The notes under the pieces: model-generated
What the model was told of the DNA's origin: nothing
What the model saw: only the letters and a program-made list of their open reading frames with translations
Database searches by the model: none
Assembly: GCF_008801935.1 (NCBI RefSeq)
Contig: NZ_VZOT01000010.1
Coordinates: 48,130 to 112,129, forward strand
DNA: 64,000 nucleotides
Source: Comamonas kerstersii
GTDB lineage: Bacteria; Pseudomonadota; Gammaproteobacteria; Burkholderiales; Burkholderiaceae_C
Direction: 5' to 3'
Part shown: positions 9,211 through 16,379 of the stretch, piece by piece
Layout: every line of letters begins with the position of its first letter
How positions within the stretch are numbered: the stretch's first letter is position 1
Translations under genes and position numbers: made by a program

Positions 9211-9323
9211 AGGAAGTAGATTACCATCGATAAGAGATTGTTATCGTGAGTTGTTAAATATTATTATATAACAACATACATAACATGTAATATTTAATAC
9301 GCAACATAGAAAAAATACAACAT
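9211..9323. promoter_or_regulatory. Divergent KfrA/recombinase promoter region with two palindromes
   Basis: The short AT-rich gap contains CGATAA-N7-TTATCG at 9228-9246 and GTTGTTA-N12-TAACAAC at 9250-9275. Both lie between the divergent start codons and are candidate KfrA operators or recombinase sites. Confidence 0.5.
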
Positions 9324-10397
9324 ATGTCAGGTAAAAACCAACTGCTCGCCGGATCTGGGGCGCAAAGCCTCACGCAGCTCAGCCAGAGCACGCTGAATGC
9401 CCTGCGTGAACTGCTCAGAGAAGGTGAAGCAGAAAACACAGTGCGCAGCTACCAGAGCGCCATGCGCTACTGGGCAGGCTGGCACCAGTTCCGCATGGGG
9501 CAAGCCATTGCCCTGCCTTTGCCCGTGGAAACTGTGCTGCTGTTTATTGCGGACCACGCCCTGCGCAGCACGCCCTATGGCTTGCGTTGTGAGCTACCTG
9601 CATCGATTGACGCTGCGCTGGTGCAGTCCGGCTGCAAGGCCAGGCTAGGTCCGCCCTCACACAACACCCTGGTGCACCGTGTGGCTGTCATGTCCAAGGC
9701 GCACCAGAACCGCGGGCTGCCCAACCCCTGTCATGACGAGCGCGTGCGCGAACTGCTCTCACGCACGCGCAAGGCCTACGCCAAACGTGGCGAGCGTGCA
9801 CAGAAAAAAGCGGCGATCACCAAAGATGTGCTGCAAAAGCTGCTGGCCACCTGTGACGACAGCCTGCGCGGCAAGCGCGATCGCGCCCTGCTCCTGTTTG
9901 CCTGGAGCAGCGGCGGCCGTCGCCGCTCTGAAGTCAGTGCAGCAGACATGCAGTACCTGCGGCAAATTGGCCCGGATCAATATCTGTATGAACTGGCTGT
10001 CTCCAAAACCAACCAGAGCGGTGCAGACCTGCCAGAGAACACCAAGCCGGTGCTGGGAGCGGCAGGCAAAGCGCTGAGTGACTGGCTGCAGGCCAGCGGG
10101 ATCACGGAAGGCGCCATCTTTCGCCGTATCCGCAAAGGTGGCCATGTGGGCGAGCCCCTGCAGGCACCCGCAGTACGCGCTATCGTCAAGGAACGCTGCG
10201 CTCTGGCGGGAGTGGAAGGTGATTTTTCAGCGCACTCCCTGCGCTCGGGTTTTGTGACGGAAGCTGGCAAGCGCAATGTGCCGCTGGCGGAGACCATGGC
10301 ACTGACGGGGCACCAGAGCGTGGCGACCGTGCTGGGCTACTTCCGCGCGGAATCCGTGATCCACAACCAGGCCGCGAATCTGATGGATGAGGAGTAG
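9324..10397 (+). CDS. Tyrosine recombinase / phage-type integrase
   Basis: This 357-residue protein has an N-terminal SAM-like core-binding domain (about residues 25-130, ENTVRSYQSAMRYWAGW) and a C-terminal catalytic domain. Visible catalytic elements are the first Arg in the SSGGRRRSEV stretch, HSLRSGF (His-x-x-Arg), TGHQS, and the nucleophilic Tyr in VLGYFR. It should cut and rejoin DNA through a 3'-phosphotyrosine. No att repeats or cargo are evident beside it, and its only partner is the divergent KfrA-like gene. Confidence 0.9.
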   Translation: MSGKNQLLAGSGAQSLTQLSQSTLNALRELLREGEAENTVRSYQSAMRYWAGWHQFRMGQAIALPLPVETVLLFIADHALRSTPYGLRCELPASIDAALVQSGCKARLGPPSHNTLVHRVAVMSKAHQNRGLPNPCHDERVRELLSRTRKAYAKRGERAQKKAAITKDVLQKLLATCDDSLRGKRDRALLLFAWSSGGRRRSEVSAADMQYLRQIGPDQYLYELAVSKTNQSGADLPENTKPVLGAAGKALSDWLQASGITEGAIFRRIRKGGHVGEPLQAPAVRAIVKERCALAGVEGDFSAHSLRSGFVTEAGKRNVPLAETMALTGHQSVATVLGYFRAESVIHNQAANLMDEE

Positions 10398-10423
10398 CGC
10401 TGGCAGTGTTTGCGACTTCTATT

Positions 10424-10510
10424 AGAAAGAGAGCGGCCAGCGCTTGATTCATCTTGGTTTCAAGGTGAAGCATCTTCGAAATCAAGATTCATCAAGCGGT
10501 GGAAGCTATG
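10424..10510. repeat. Dispersed inverted repeat, copy 2, fused to a TenA fragment
   Basis: The left arm contains GAGCGGCCAGCGCTTGATTC and the right arm ATCAAGCGGTGGAAGCTATG, with an imperfect palindromic centre. The right border coincides with the first residues that look like TenA. Confidence 0.7.
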
Positions 10511-10989
10511 TTGCCAGTGCCGATGTGTTTGCACCTCGCGTTACGCTGTCGCAATTTGCAGCCATGATTACCAGCGATGAGAACACTTATTTTCTGCGCT
10601 GCTTCGATGCGCTGGGTGTTCCCGCGTCAGAACGCCTGCAGCCTGCGCTGACGGCACCTACCCAGGCATTTCAGCAGCTCATGCATGAAGCGGCGCAAAG
10701 CCAGAAGTACGCCAACTGCATTGCGGTGCTGGCCGTGGCTGAAGGCCTGTACCTGGACTGGGCTGATCAGCCCGCCAAAAAGCATCTGCCCCTGCCTGCA
10801 CGATTTGAGCATGCAGAATGGATCACGCTGCACGCGAATGACTTTTTCCGTGGCTTTGTCGGCTGGCTGCGCAGTGAGCTGGATCGCATTGCAACAGATC
10901 TGAGCGAGGCAGAGCGCACTGAAGCTGCCAGCTACTTTCAGCGTGCCGTACAACTGGAGCGACAGTTTTTTGACCATGTCTATGCCTGA
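10511..10989 (+). pseudogene. TenA/thiaminase II-like protein lacking its N-terminal part
   Basis: From about 10510 the frame encodes a TenA-like sequence: FAAMITSDENTYFLRCF, then EGLYLDWAD, a WITLHANDFFRGFVGWL block and a C-terminal FQRAVQLERQFFDHVYA. TenA proteins are all-helical and about 220 residues long, and take part in thiamin salvage. Only about 160 residues remain here. The first helices are missing and replaced by the dispersed repeat. A reading frame can start at ATG 10444 inside the repeat, so a hybrid 181-residue protein could be made, but the missing helices normally form part of the active-site pocket. I call it a 5'-truncated gene. Confidence 0.65.
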
Positions 10990-11329
10990 TGCGCAGGCTG
11001 TTGGCCTGCTTCATGCAAGCCTCTGATGCGTAAGCCAGCTTTTGTCAACTGCGGTTTCAGCTTTGCTGACCGCAGTTTTCTTTATCTTTTGGCCAAGTAT
11101 TCGCACGAATGCAGGTGCGTAGATCAGCATCATTCACAAAATCAGTCGCCAAAGCGGTGATTCCAGAAGTTGTGATGTGCTGTCTTGAGAAGAAAAAATA
11201 AAACATTCAGCCAAGTAAATACTGTGCTTTAAGCACATTGCAGATCATTCATCGCGATATATTGCCCGGTTTAGATGCATTGCTGTGCTTTTGTGCAATA
11301 AAGCTTTGTTTATAACCACTAACTACACC
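10990..11329 (+). terminator. Gap after the TenA fragment with a terminator at 11047-11083
   Basis: The hairpin AACTGCGGT/ACCGCAGTT with a 13-nt loop is followed by TTTTCTTT. The rest of the 340-base gap is AT-rich, contains no recognised gene and presumably carries the promoter of the next gene. Confidence 0.7.
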
Positions 11330-11935
11330 ATGCAAACAAACATGCACCAAGGCACTATCCTGCGCGACTGTCAGCACGGCACAGGCTTGATTAATTCCAA
11401 TGGCAATAAATATGAGTTCAGGCTCGAAGATCACTGGTCGTCTGAGGAAGTGCCAGCTGCGGGCATGCGTGTGAGCTTTGAGCTCAATGGCGCGGGTCAA
11501 TTGTTCCGGGTGTATTCCGGCGATCCAGACAGCGCCTTGACCGTAGGCACTGTGCTGCGTGATGCGCAGAACGGTCCCGGGCTGGTGATCTGCGCAGGCA
11601 AAAAATACCTGTTCACGCTGGAAAAGGAATGGATGTCTGAAGTTCCTCCTGCAGCAGGCATGCGTGTCTATGTGGCAACCACGGAAGGCGGTCAGCTGCA
11701 AGCGCTGAAGGCTGCGGTCAAGACAATCAACACAGCTAACCGTCAGCCCTATGCTGCTGCCACTGCGCCAGCACCTGTGCAAACCCCTGCCGCGCCGGTT
11801 CCTTCAGCGGCTCCAGCTGCGGCACCTGCCCCCGTGCCAACTCCTGCTGCACAGGCACCAGTACGCCCCCTGCGCCCGTGGCCCAGCCTGCAGCAGCTGC
11901 AACAATCAGCTGCCCTGCATGCCACCAGGTGGTAG
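11330..11935 (+). CDS. Protein with two tandem OB-like repeats; C-terminal zinc ribbon lost by a -1 frameshift
   Basis: Two ~60-residue repeats are plain: GTILRDCQHGTGLINSNGNK...VPAAGMRVSF and GTVLRDAQNGPGLVICAGKK...PPAAGMRVYV. They resemble the small cold-shock/OB-like modules found beside TM2 or zinc-ribbon domains. A Pro/Ala linker follows. In the read frame the protein ends in an unlikely tail (RPLRPWPSL...). In the -1 frame, entered at the C run 11866-11870, the linker continues as PAPVAQPAAAATISCPACHQ and ends GHKLR at a stop at 11980, a near-complete zinc ribbon. One lost C would explain this. The next gene starts 10 bases after that stop and also begins with a zinc ribbon. Start at ATG 11330 is a choice; no strong ribosome-binding site is seen. 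Confidence 0.6.
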   Translation: MQTNMHQGTILRDCQHGTGLINSNGNKYEFRLEDHWSSEEVPAAGMRVSFELNGAGQLFRVYSGDPDSALTVGTVLRDAQNGPGLVICAGKKYLFTLEKEWMSEVPPAAGMRVYVATTEGGQLQALKAAVKTINTANRQPYAAATAPAPVQTPAAPVPSAAPAAAPAPVPTPAAQAPVRPLRPWPSLQQLQQSAALHATRW

Positions 11936-11991
11936 GCGCAGGCGATGCCTTCTACACTTCCTGCGGTCACAAACTTCGTTGAGCTTGAGCC

Positions 11992-13458
11992 ATGCATTGC
12001 CCACACTGTAATAAAGAACTACCGGACGGCGCGGCGTTCTGCTCCGGATGCGGACAGAAAACCACGCCTGCGCCCAGCGCAGCATCGACGGCACCCACCT
12101 GCTGGGAATGTCATAGCCCCCTCAGAGGCAATGCCAGCTTCTGCAGCCATTGCGGCAGCAAGCAGCCCCAGCCTGAGAGCGCACCTGCTACTGACCCCGT
12201 TGTGACGCCTGCCCCAGTCAACGCTGAGCCAGCAAAGCCGCTGGATGTGGATGAGCTGTTTGGCTCCGATACACCCCCAGCAGAAGCAGACACAGCTTCC
12301 AAGACCGATGATGCGCTGGTCGCGGCGGCTGTTGTTACTGCCACAACCACTGCTGCAGTGGCAGCCGAAGCCGCTGTGACCCATGTGGATGAGCTGTTCG
12401 GCACGGATGCTGCAGGCTCTCAGCCTGAGGTGACACAGCCGGCAGCACCATCTGCAGCTTCTGCACCTGCTGCTGTCACACCAGCCCCTGCTGAAGTGGA
12501 TGAGCTGTTTGGCACTGGCGAATCCACACCTGCTCCCGTGGTTGTGAATACTGGTGCGGCTGCCGCACAGCCCACAGCTGCGCAGGCAGCTACTGCTGAA
12601 AGCACCGCAAACACAAGCCAGCCTGCTGATGCAGCAGGTGTTGATGCTGACGATCTGTTCGGCACCGGCGCAGCAGTGACTGCCATTACTGCAGGTGCAG
12701 GCGCTGCAGCAGCGAGCCAGTCGCAGCCATCACCAGCAGGTGTGGGGCAGCCGCAAAGTGTCCCGCCCTTCACGCCCCACTCAGCGCCTCTGGATACCAG
12801 CTTGAAGACCCAGCCCGCGACGGGTGGTGGCCAGTCTGGCACTACACCACCTCCGCCTCCTCCGGGCAAGATGTGGCGCTACATCATTGCAGGCGTTCTG
12901 GTGCTGCTGCTGGCAGCTGGTGGTGCTGCGTATTACCTGATGGGTAGTGCTGATGGCAAGTCTGACAAGGCAGACAAGGCCACCTCCTCTACAGGTTCCG
13001 TTCCTCCGCAGTCTTTGCCAGCGCCTGCTCCTGCATCTGAGCCAGCACCCCAGCCTGACACAGCTGGACTTCCCCCAGCTGCAGGCGTCCCCAGCACATC
13101 GCCAGAGGATGAAGCCAAAGCCAAGGCAGAGGCGCAAGCCAAGGCCAAGCGCGATGCAGAGCTGCGCGCCAAGCGTGAGGCTGAAAAGGCCAAACGTGAA
13201 GCAGAAGCCAGAGAGCGCCGGGAACGTGAGGCGGCGCAACGCAGTAGCCCTCCTCCAGCTGCGCCAGCCCCTGCTCCACAGCCTGCCGTTCAGGTGCGCA
13301 GCTGCAGCGAGGCGCACTTCCTGTCGCGCCCGGTCTGCATGCTGGAAGGACCTGCCACCTTCTGGAAGTGCGCGCCGGATGGCTACAACTGGAACAACAA
13401 TATTGCAGGCTGCATGCGCAGGCCGAGCAATAGTGATGCTTTCTCCAGCGGAAATTAA
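11992..13458 (+). CDS. Double zinc-ribbon membrane protein with repeated DELFG motif
   Basis: The 488-residue protein starts with two zinc ribbons (CPHC..CSGC, residues 3-20; CWEC..CSHC, residues 37-54). A low-complexity Ala/Pro/Thr region follows, carrying four copies of a VDELFG-type motif at about residues 86, 132, 169 and 219. A single membrane segment lies near residues 296-316 (YIIAGVLVLLLAAGGAAYYL). Then comes a Lys/Glu/Arg-rich helix (about residues 365-415) and a Cys-containing C-terminal domain (CSEAHFLSRPVCMLEG, FWKCAPDGYNWNNN). The layout suggests cytoplasmic ribbons and a periplasmic C-terminal domain. It shares an operon with the previous gene. I do not recognise a named family and give no function. 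Confidence 0.75.
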   Translation: MHCPHCNKELPDGAAFCSGCGQKTTPAPSAASTAPTCWECHSPLRGNASFCSHCGSKQPQPESAPATDPVVTPAPVNAEPAKPLDVDELFGSDTPPAEADTASKTDDALVAAAVVTATTTAAVAAEAAVTHVDELFGTDAAGSQPEVTQPAAPSAASAPAAVTPAPAEVDELFGTGESTPAPVVVNTGAAAAQPTAAQAATAESTANTSQPADAAGVDADDLFGTGAAVTAITAGAGAAAASQSQPSPAGVGQPQSVPPFTPHSAPLDTSLKTQPATGGGQSGTTPPPPPPGKMWRYIIAGVLVLLLAAGGAAYYLMGSADGKSDKADKATSSTGSVPPQSLPAPAPASEPAPQPDTAGLPPAAGVPSTSPEDEAKAKAEAQAKAKRDAELRAKREAEKAKREAEARERREREAAQRSSPPPAAPAPAPQPAVQVRSCSEAHFLSRPVCMLEGPATFWKCAPDGYNWNNNIAGCMRRPSNSDAFSSGN

Positions 13459-13465
13459 TGGGCTG

Positions 13466-13500
13466 AAAGCACAAAGCACAAAGCACAAAGCACAAAGCAC
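13466..13500. repeat. Five tandem copies of a 7-mer
   Basis: The unit AAAGCAC is repeated five times without error directly after the stop codon of the zinc-ribbon gene and before its terminator. Copy number may vary between strains. Confidence 0.9.
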
Positions 13501-13502
13501 CT

Positions 13503-13535
13503 AAAAAATGCGCTGGAAACAGCGCATTTTTTCTT
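13503..13535. terminator. Bidirectional terminator
   Basis: The stem AAAAAATGCGCT/AGCGCATTTTTT encloses GGAAAC. It has A and T runs on either side, so it can stop transcription from both directions. Confidence 0.9.
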
Positions 13536-13552
13536 CTGAAGCTACATAAAAA

Positions 13553-13632
13553 AGAGCTGCCTGCGCTTGTATTTGCTGGATTTCAAAGCATTAAAACTTT
13601 GAAATCAAGAATACATAAGCGCAGGCAGCTCT
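13553..13632. repeat. Dispersed inverted repeat, copy 3 (best conserved)
   Basis: The arms AGAGCTGCCTGCGCTT and AAGCGCAGGCAGCTCT are perfect complements. The centre also pairs (GATTTCAAAG/CTTTGAAATC). The whole 80-bp unit can fold into one long hairpin. Confidence 0.85.
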
Positions 13633-13673
13633 GCTTTTAGAAGCGCCGCGTATGCCGCAGCGCTATAGCCGTC

Positions 13674-15230
13674 TTACATCACGTTCTGGCGTGCTCCCAG
13701 GTTGAACTGTGCCACCTGCTCTGCCAAACGCTGCGTCTGCTCCTTCATGGCCAGTGCAGCAGCGCTGGACTCTTCCACCAAGGCCGCGTTTTGCTGCGTC
13801 ATCTGGTCCAGATTGTTGACGGCCTGGTTCACCTGGCCAAAACCATCGCGCTGCTCGGTGGCGGCAGCAGCAATTTCGCTGATCAGATCGGTCACGCGGC
13901 GCACGCTGTCCACAATGTCCTGCATGCTCTTGCCGGCTTCGGCCACCTGCTGGGTACCCGTGTCTACATTGGCCACGCTGCTGGTGATCAGCTCCTTGAT
14001 TTCCTTGGCAGCCTCGGCACTGCGCCCGGCCAGAGAGCGCACCTCTGCGGCCACCACGGCAAAGCCACGACCCTGCTCGCCAGCGCGTGCGGCTTCCACC
14101 GCTGCATTGAGCGCCAGAATATTGGTCTGGAAGGCAATGCCGTCAATCACACCAATGATGTCGCTGATCTTGCGGCTGGAGGTATTGATCTGCTCCATGC
14201 TGTGCACCACCTGGCTGACCACGTCTCCGCCATGCTCGGCCGCCTTGGCGGCGGTAGCTGCCAGCTGGCTGGCCTGGCGTGCAGTGTCCGAAGCCTGTGA
14301 CACATGCGCATTCAGCTCTTCCAGACTGGAAGCAGTTTCCTCCAGGTTGGCGGCGGTCTGCTCTGTGCGCACCGACAAGTCCTGGTTGCCTTCCGCAATC
14401 TGTGCTGCTGCCGTCTGTACGGAGTCCACGCCATGGCGCACTTCACCCACCAGGGCACGCAGCTTTTGTGTCATGGTGTTCAGCGCACGCAGCAGCACGC
14501 CCAGTTCATCCTGGCGGCTGTCGTTCAGTTCATGGGTGAGATTGCCTTTGGCAATTTCCTGCGCCAGCACCACGGCATGGCCTAAAGGCTCGGTCAGCTG
14601 ACGCACCAGCCAGGAAGCGACCAGCAAGGACACAATGATGACCACGGCAAAGCACAGGCTGGCTACCAGCCATGCGGTGCGGCGCTGCTCGTCTGCCTTG
14701 GCAAGATAGGCCTGCTTCATCTGGTTTTGCAGATCCACCATTTCGTCGAACTTGGCCGTGAACTCGTCAGTACAGACCATGTTCACGCCACGCACGCGGT
14801 CGTCCACGTCCACACCACGCTTGCGCAGGTTGTCGGACTCATCAATCAAGGCGTCGCACTTCTTGAGCTGGGCCATCAGACTGCCCATCAGTGCTTCCGA
14901 TTCAGGCGTAGTGGCCACTTTCAGAAACTCCTGCATCATGGACGCATTGCGCTGCTTGGTCCGCGCAAAGCGTGCGTCGAAAAAGTCCTGCGTGGCAAGG
15001 TCCTTGCCCAGGTTGGAGGCCGCATTTTCTGCACCGCCCAGATCCATACCTGTTCTCAGCTTGGAAGCCAGCAAGATGCGATGCTCCATCAGGCTGGTGT
15101 TTTCACGTACCTCCTGCTCCAGATTGCTGATGTGGCGGGCCAGCCCAAGGCTGGCTGCAACGAGTAACACCAGAATGGCGATGACCAATGCCCAAACTTT
15201 TTTGGCAACTGAAATATTTTGAAATTGCAT
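13674..15230 (-). CDS. Methyl-accepting chemotaxis protein
   Basis: The 518-residue protein has a short N-terminal tail, a first membrane segment (residues 12-31), a ~150-residue periplasmic four-helix-bundle sensor, a second membrane segment (about 189-210), a HAMP linker (LAQEIAKGNLTHEL) and a long cytoplasmic signalling helix pair with the hairpin tip region RAGEQGRGFAVVAAEVRSLA. It would control CheA activity in response to an unknown ligand. The C-terminus (QFNLGARQNVM) has no NWETF-type tether for CheR/CheB. It stands alone, between two terminators. Confidence 0.95.
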   Translation of the reverse strand: MQFQNISVAKKVWALVIAILVLLVAASLGLARHISNLEQEVRENTSLMEHRILLASKLRTGMDLGGAENAASNLGKDLATQDFFDARFARTKQRNASMMQEFLKVATTPESEALMGSLMAQLKKCDALIDESDNLRKRGVDVDDRVRGVNMVCTDEFTAKFDEMVDLQNQMKQAYLAKADEQRRTAWLVASLCFAVVIIVSLLVASWLVRQLTEPLGHAVVLAQEIAKGNLTHELNDSRQDELGVLLRALNTMTQKLRALVGEVRHGVDSVQTAAAQIAEGNQDLSVRTEQTAANLEETASSLEELNAHVSQASDTARQASQLAATAAKAAEHGGDVVSQVVHSMEQINTSSRKISDIIGVIDGIAFQTNILALNAAVEAARAGEQGRGFAVVAAEVRSLAGRSAEAAKEIKELITSSVANVDTGTQQVAEAGKSMQDIVDSVRRVTDLISEIAAAATEQRDGFGQVNQAVNNLDQMTQQNAALVEESSAAALAMKEQTQRLAEQVAQFNLGARQNVM

Positions 15231-15240
15231 AAGGTCTAAT

Positions 15241-15273
15241 GAAAAAAAGCCACAGGCAATACGCCAGTGGCTT
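15241..15273 (-). terminator. Terminator between the GAF gene and the chemoreceptor gene
   Basis: On the minus strand AAGCCAC...GTGGCTT is followed by seven T. It would end transcripts from the GAF-protein gene just before the chemoreceptor start at 15230. The 300 bases 15231-15530 hold no gene. Confidence 0.65.
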
Positions 15274-15530
15274 CGATAAAGATGCGCTCATTGTTACACA
15301 CTGTAAGCAGTGTGGTTTTTCCTGATGCAGCGCCACACTCACGAGAAAGCGTTGATGCTATATGGCTTTGAAGCTATCGAAATGCGAGTGAGTAGATGTT
15401 TACAAGTGAGTTTTCGCTGGCACTTTCGTGGCATGCGCACTCTGCTGGGTGCAAGCTCGGCATCCGCGAAAAGCGGGGAATCAAAAATATGGCAACAAGT
15501 GCTTGATGCACGAGCTGCAGTGCCGTGGTT

Positions 15531-16103
15531 TCATGGGTTGGCCGTGCTGCCTTTGTCCTGCGAGGCTATGCGCAATGCCTCCTCCAGCTCCTTGGCCATT
15601 TCCTGCAGGACATCCATTTCCCCTTCAGCCATTTGCCGAGGGGCTTCATCCATGATGCACAGCGTGCCCAGTACATGGCCCTGCCTGTTGCGCAGCGGTA
15701 CACCGGCATAGAACTTGACCTCGGCCTCCTGCAGGGCCGGGTTATCGGCAAAGCGTGGATTGCGTGCCACGTCTTCCACAACCAGCGCTTCGCCATCGTG
15801 AACCACATAGGAACAAATGGATATATCGCGTGCCAGGCCGGGCAGTTCATCGGGCGCATGGTCATGCGCCAGCAGACTGCCGGGGGTATGCACCCATTCG
15901 TGATCGACCAACGACACCTGTGCATCTTTCACATGAAAGGCATTGGCGGCCTTGAGCACCGCTTCCTTGTACGCAGGCAGCAGACTGGGAGAGCGCAACC
16001 CGCTGCGCTGCAGGGCTTGCACGCGTTCGGCATCGCTGTCTGGCAGCGCAGCTGGCGCACCATGGTCTGTGGCTGGGCATGAAAGACGGAAACCACCAGC
16101 CAC
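15531..16103 (-). CDS. GAF-domain protein
   Basis: The product carries a GAF domain across most of its length: LSLVDHEW-like VSLVDHEWVHTPGS, DISICSYVVHDGEALVVEDV, NPRFADNPALQ, FYAGVPLRNRQGHVLGTLCI. This is the type often fused to kinases or diguanylate cyclases, here alone, so ligand and output are unknown. The GTG start at 16103 is weak. A different frame upstream (ATG 16216, MTYKPDSLQLHGIYATCASH...) reads for ~50 plausible residues into the same region, so the true N-terminus may lie there with a frameshift near 16040-16090. Confidence 0.72.
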   Translation of the reverse strand: MAGGFRLSCPATDHGAPAALPDSDAERVQALQRSGLRSPSLLPAYKEAVLKAANAFHVKDAQVSLVDHEWVHTPGSLLAHDHAPDELPGLARDISICSYVVHDGEALVVEDVARNPRFADNPALQEAEVKFYAGVPLRNRQGHVLGTLCIMDEAPRQMAEGEMDVLQEMAKELEEALRIASQDKGSTANP

Positions 16104-16257
16104 TGCACATCGCCCCAGCCCTGGGTTGCTTCCTGCGCCACTGTCGCCGTCAGTGCATGGCTGGCACAGGTCGCGTAGATGCCATGCAGCTGCAGGCTGT
16201 CAGGCTTATACGTCATCCCTTGCCTGATTTATGAGTGTTTTCAGAATGTGGCGTCCG

Positions 16258-16290
16258 TCAATCAAGCGCTGGCAGCTATGAATTTTGAGC
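16258..16290. repeat. Half copy of the dispersed repeat
   Basis: The sequence ATCAAGCGCTGGCAGCTATG matches the right arm of the other copies. No left arm is present nearby. Confidence 0.5.
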
Positions 16291-16330
16291 AAATCCAGGC
16301 CGTAAACCATCGCTTTTACCGCCTCTGCAG

Positions 16331-16361
16331 CAATAAAAAAGAGCTGCCGAAGCAGCTCTTT
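16331..16361 (-). terminator. Terminator of tex
   Basis: The perfect stem AAAGAGCTGC/GCAGCTCTTT with a CGAA loop is followed on the minus strand by a T-rich tract, 19 bases after the tex stop codon. Confidence 0.9.
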
Positions 16362-16379
16362 GCAGCCAAGGCCCAAGCC

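Noticed and set aside
13466..13500. Possible CRISPR-like repeat
   Set aside because: Units are 7 bases without spacers; no cas genes in the window.
15297..15314. Palindrome CACACTG/CAGTGTG followed by GTTTTT
   Set aside because: Terminator-like on the plus strand, but there is no plus-strand gene upstream to terminate.
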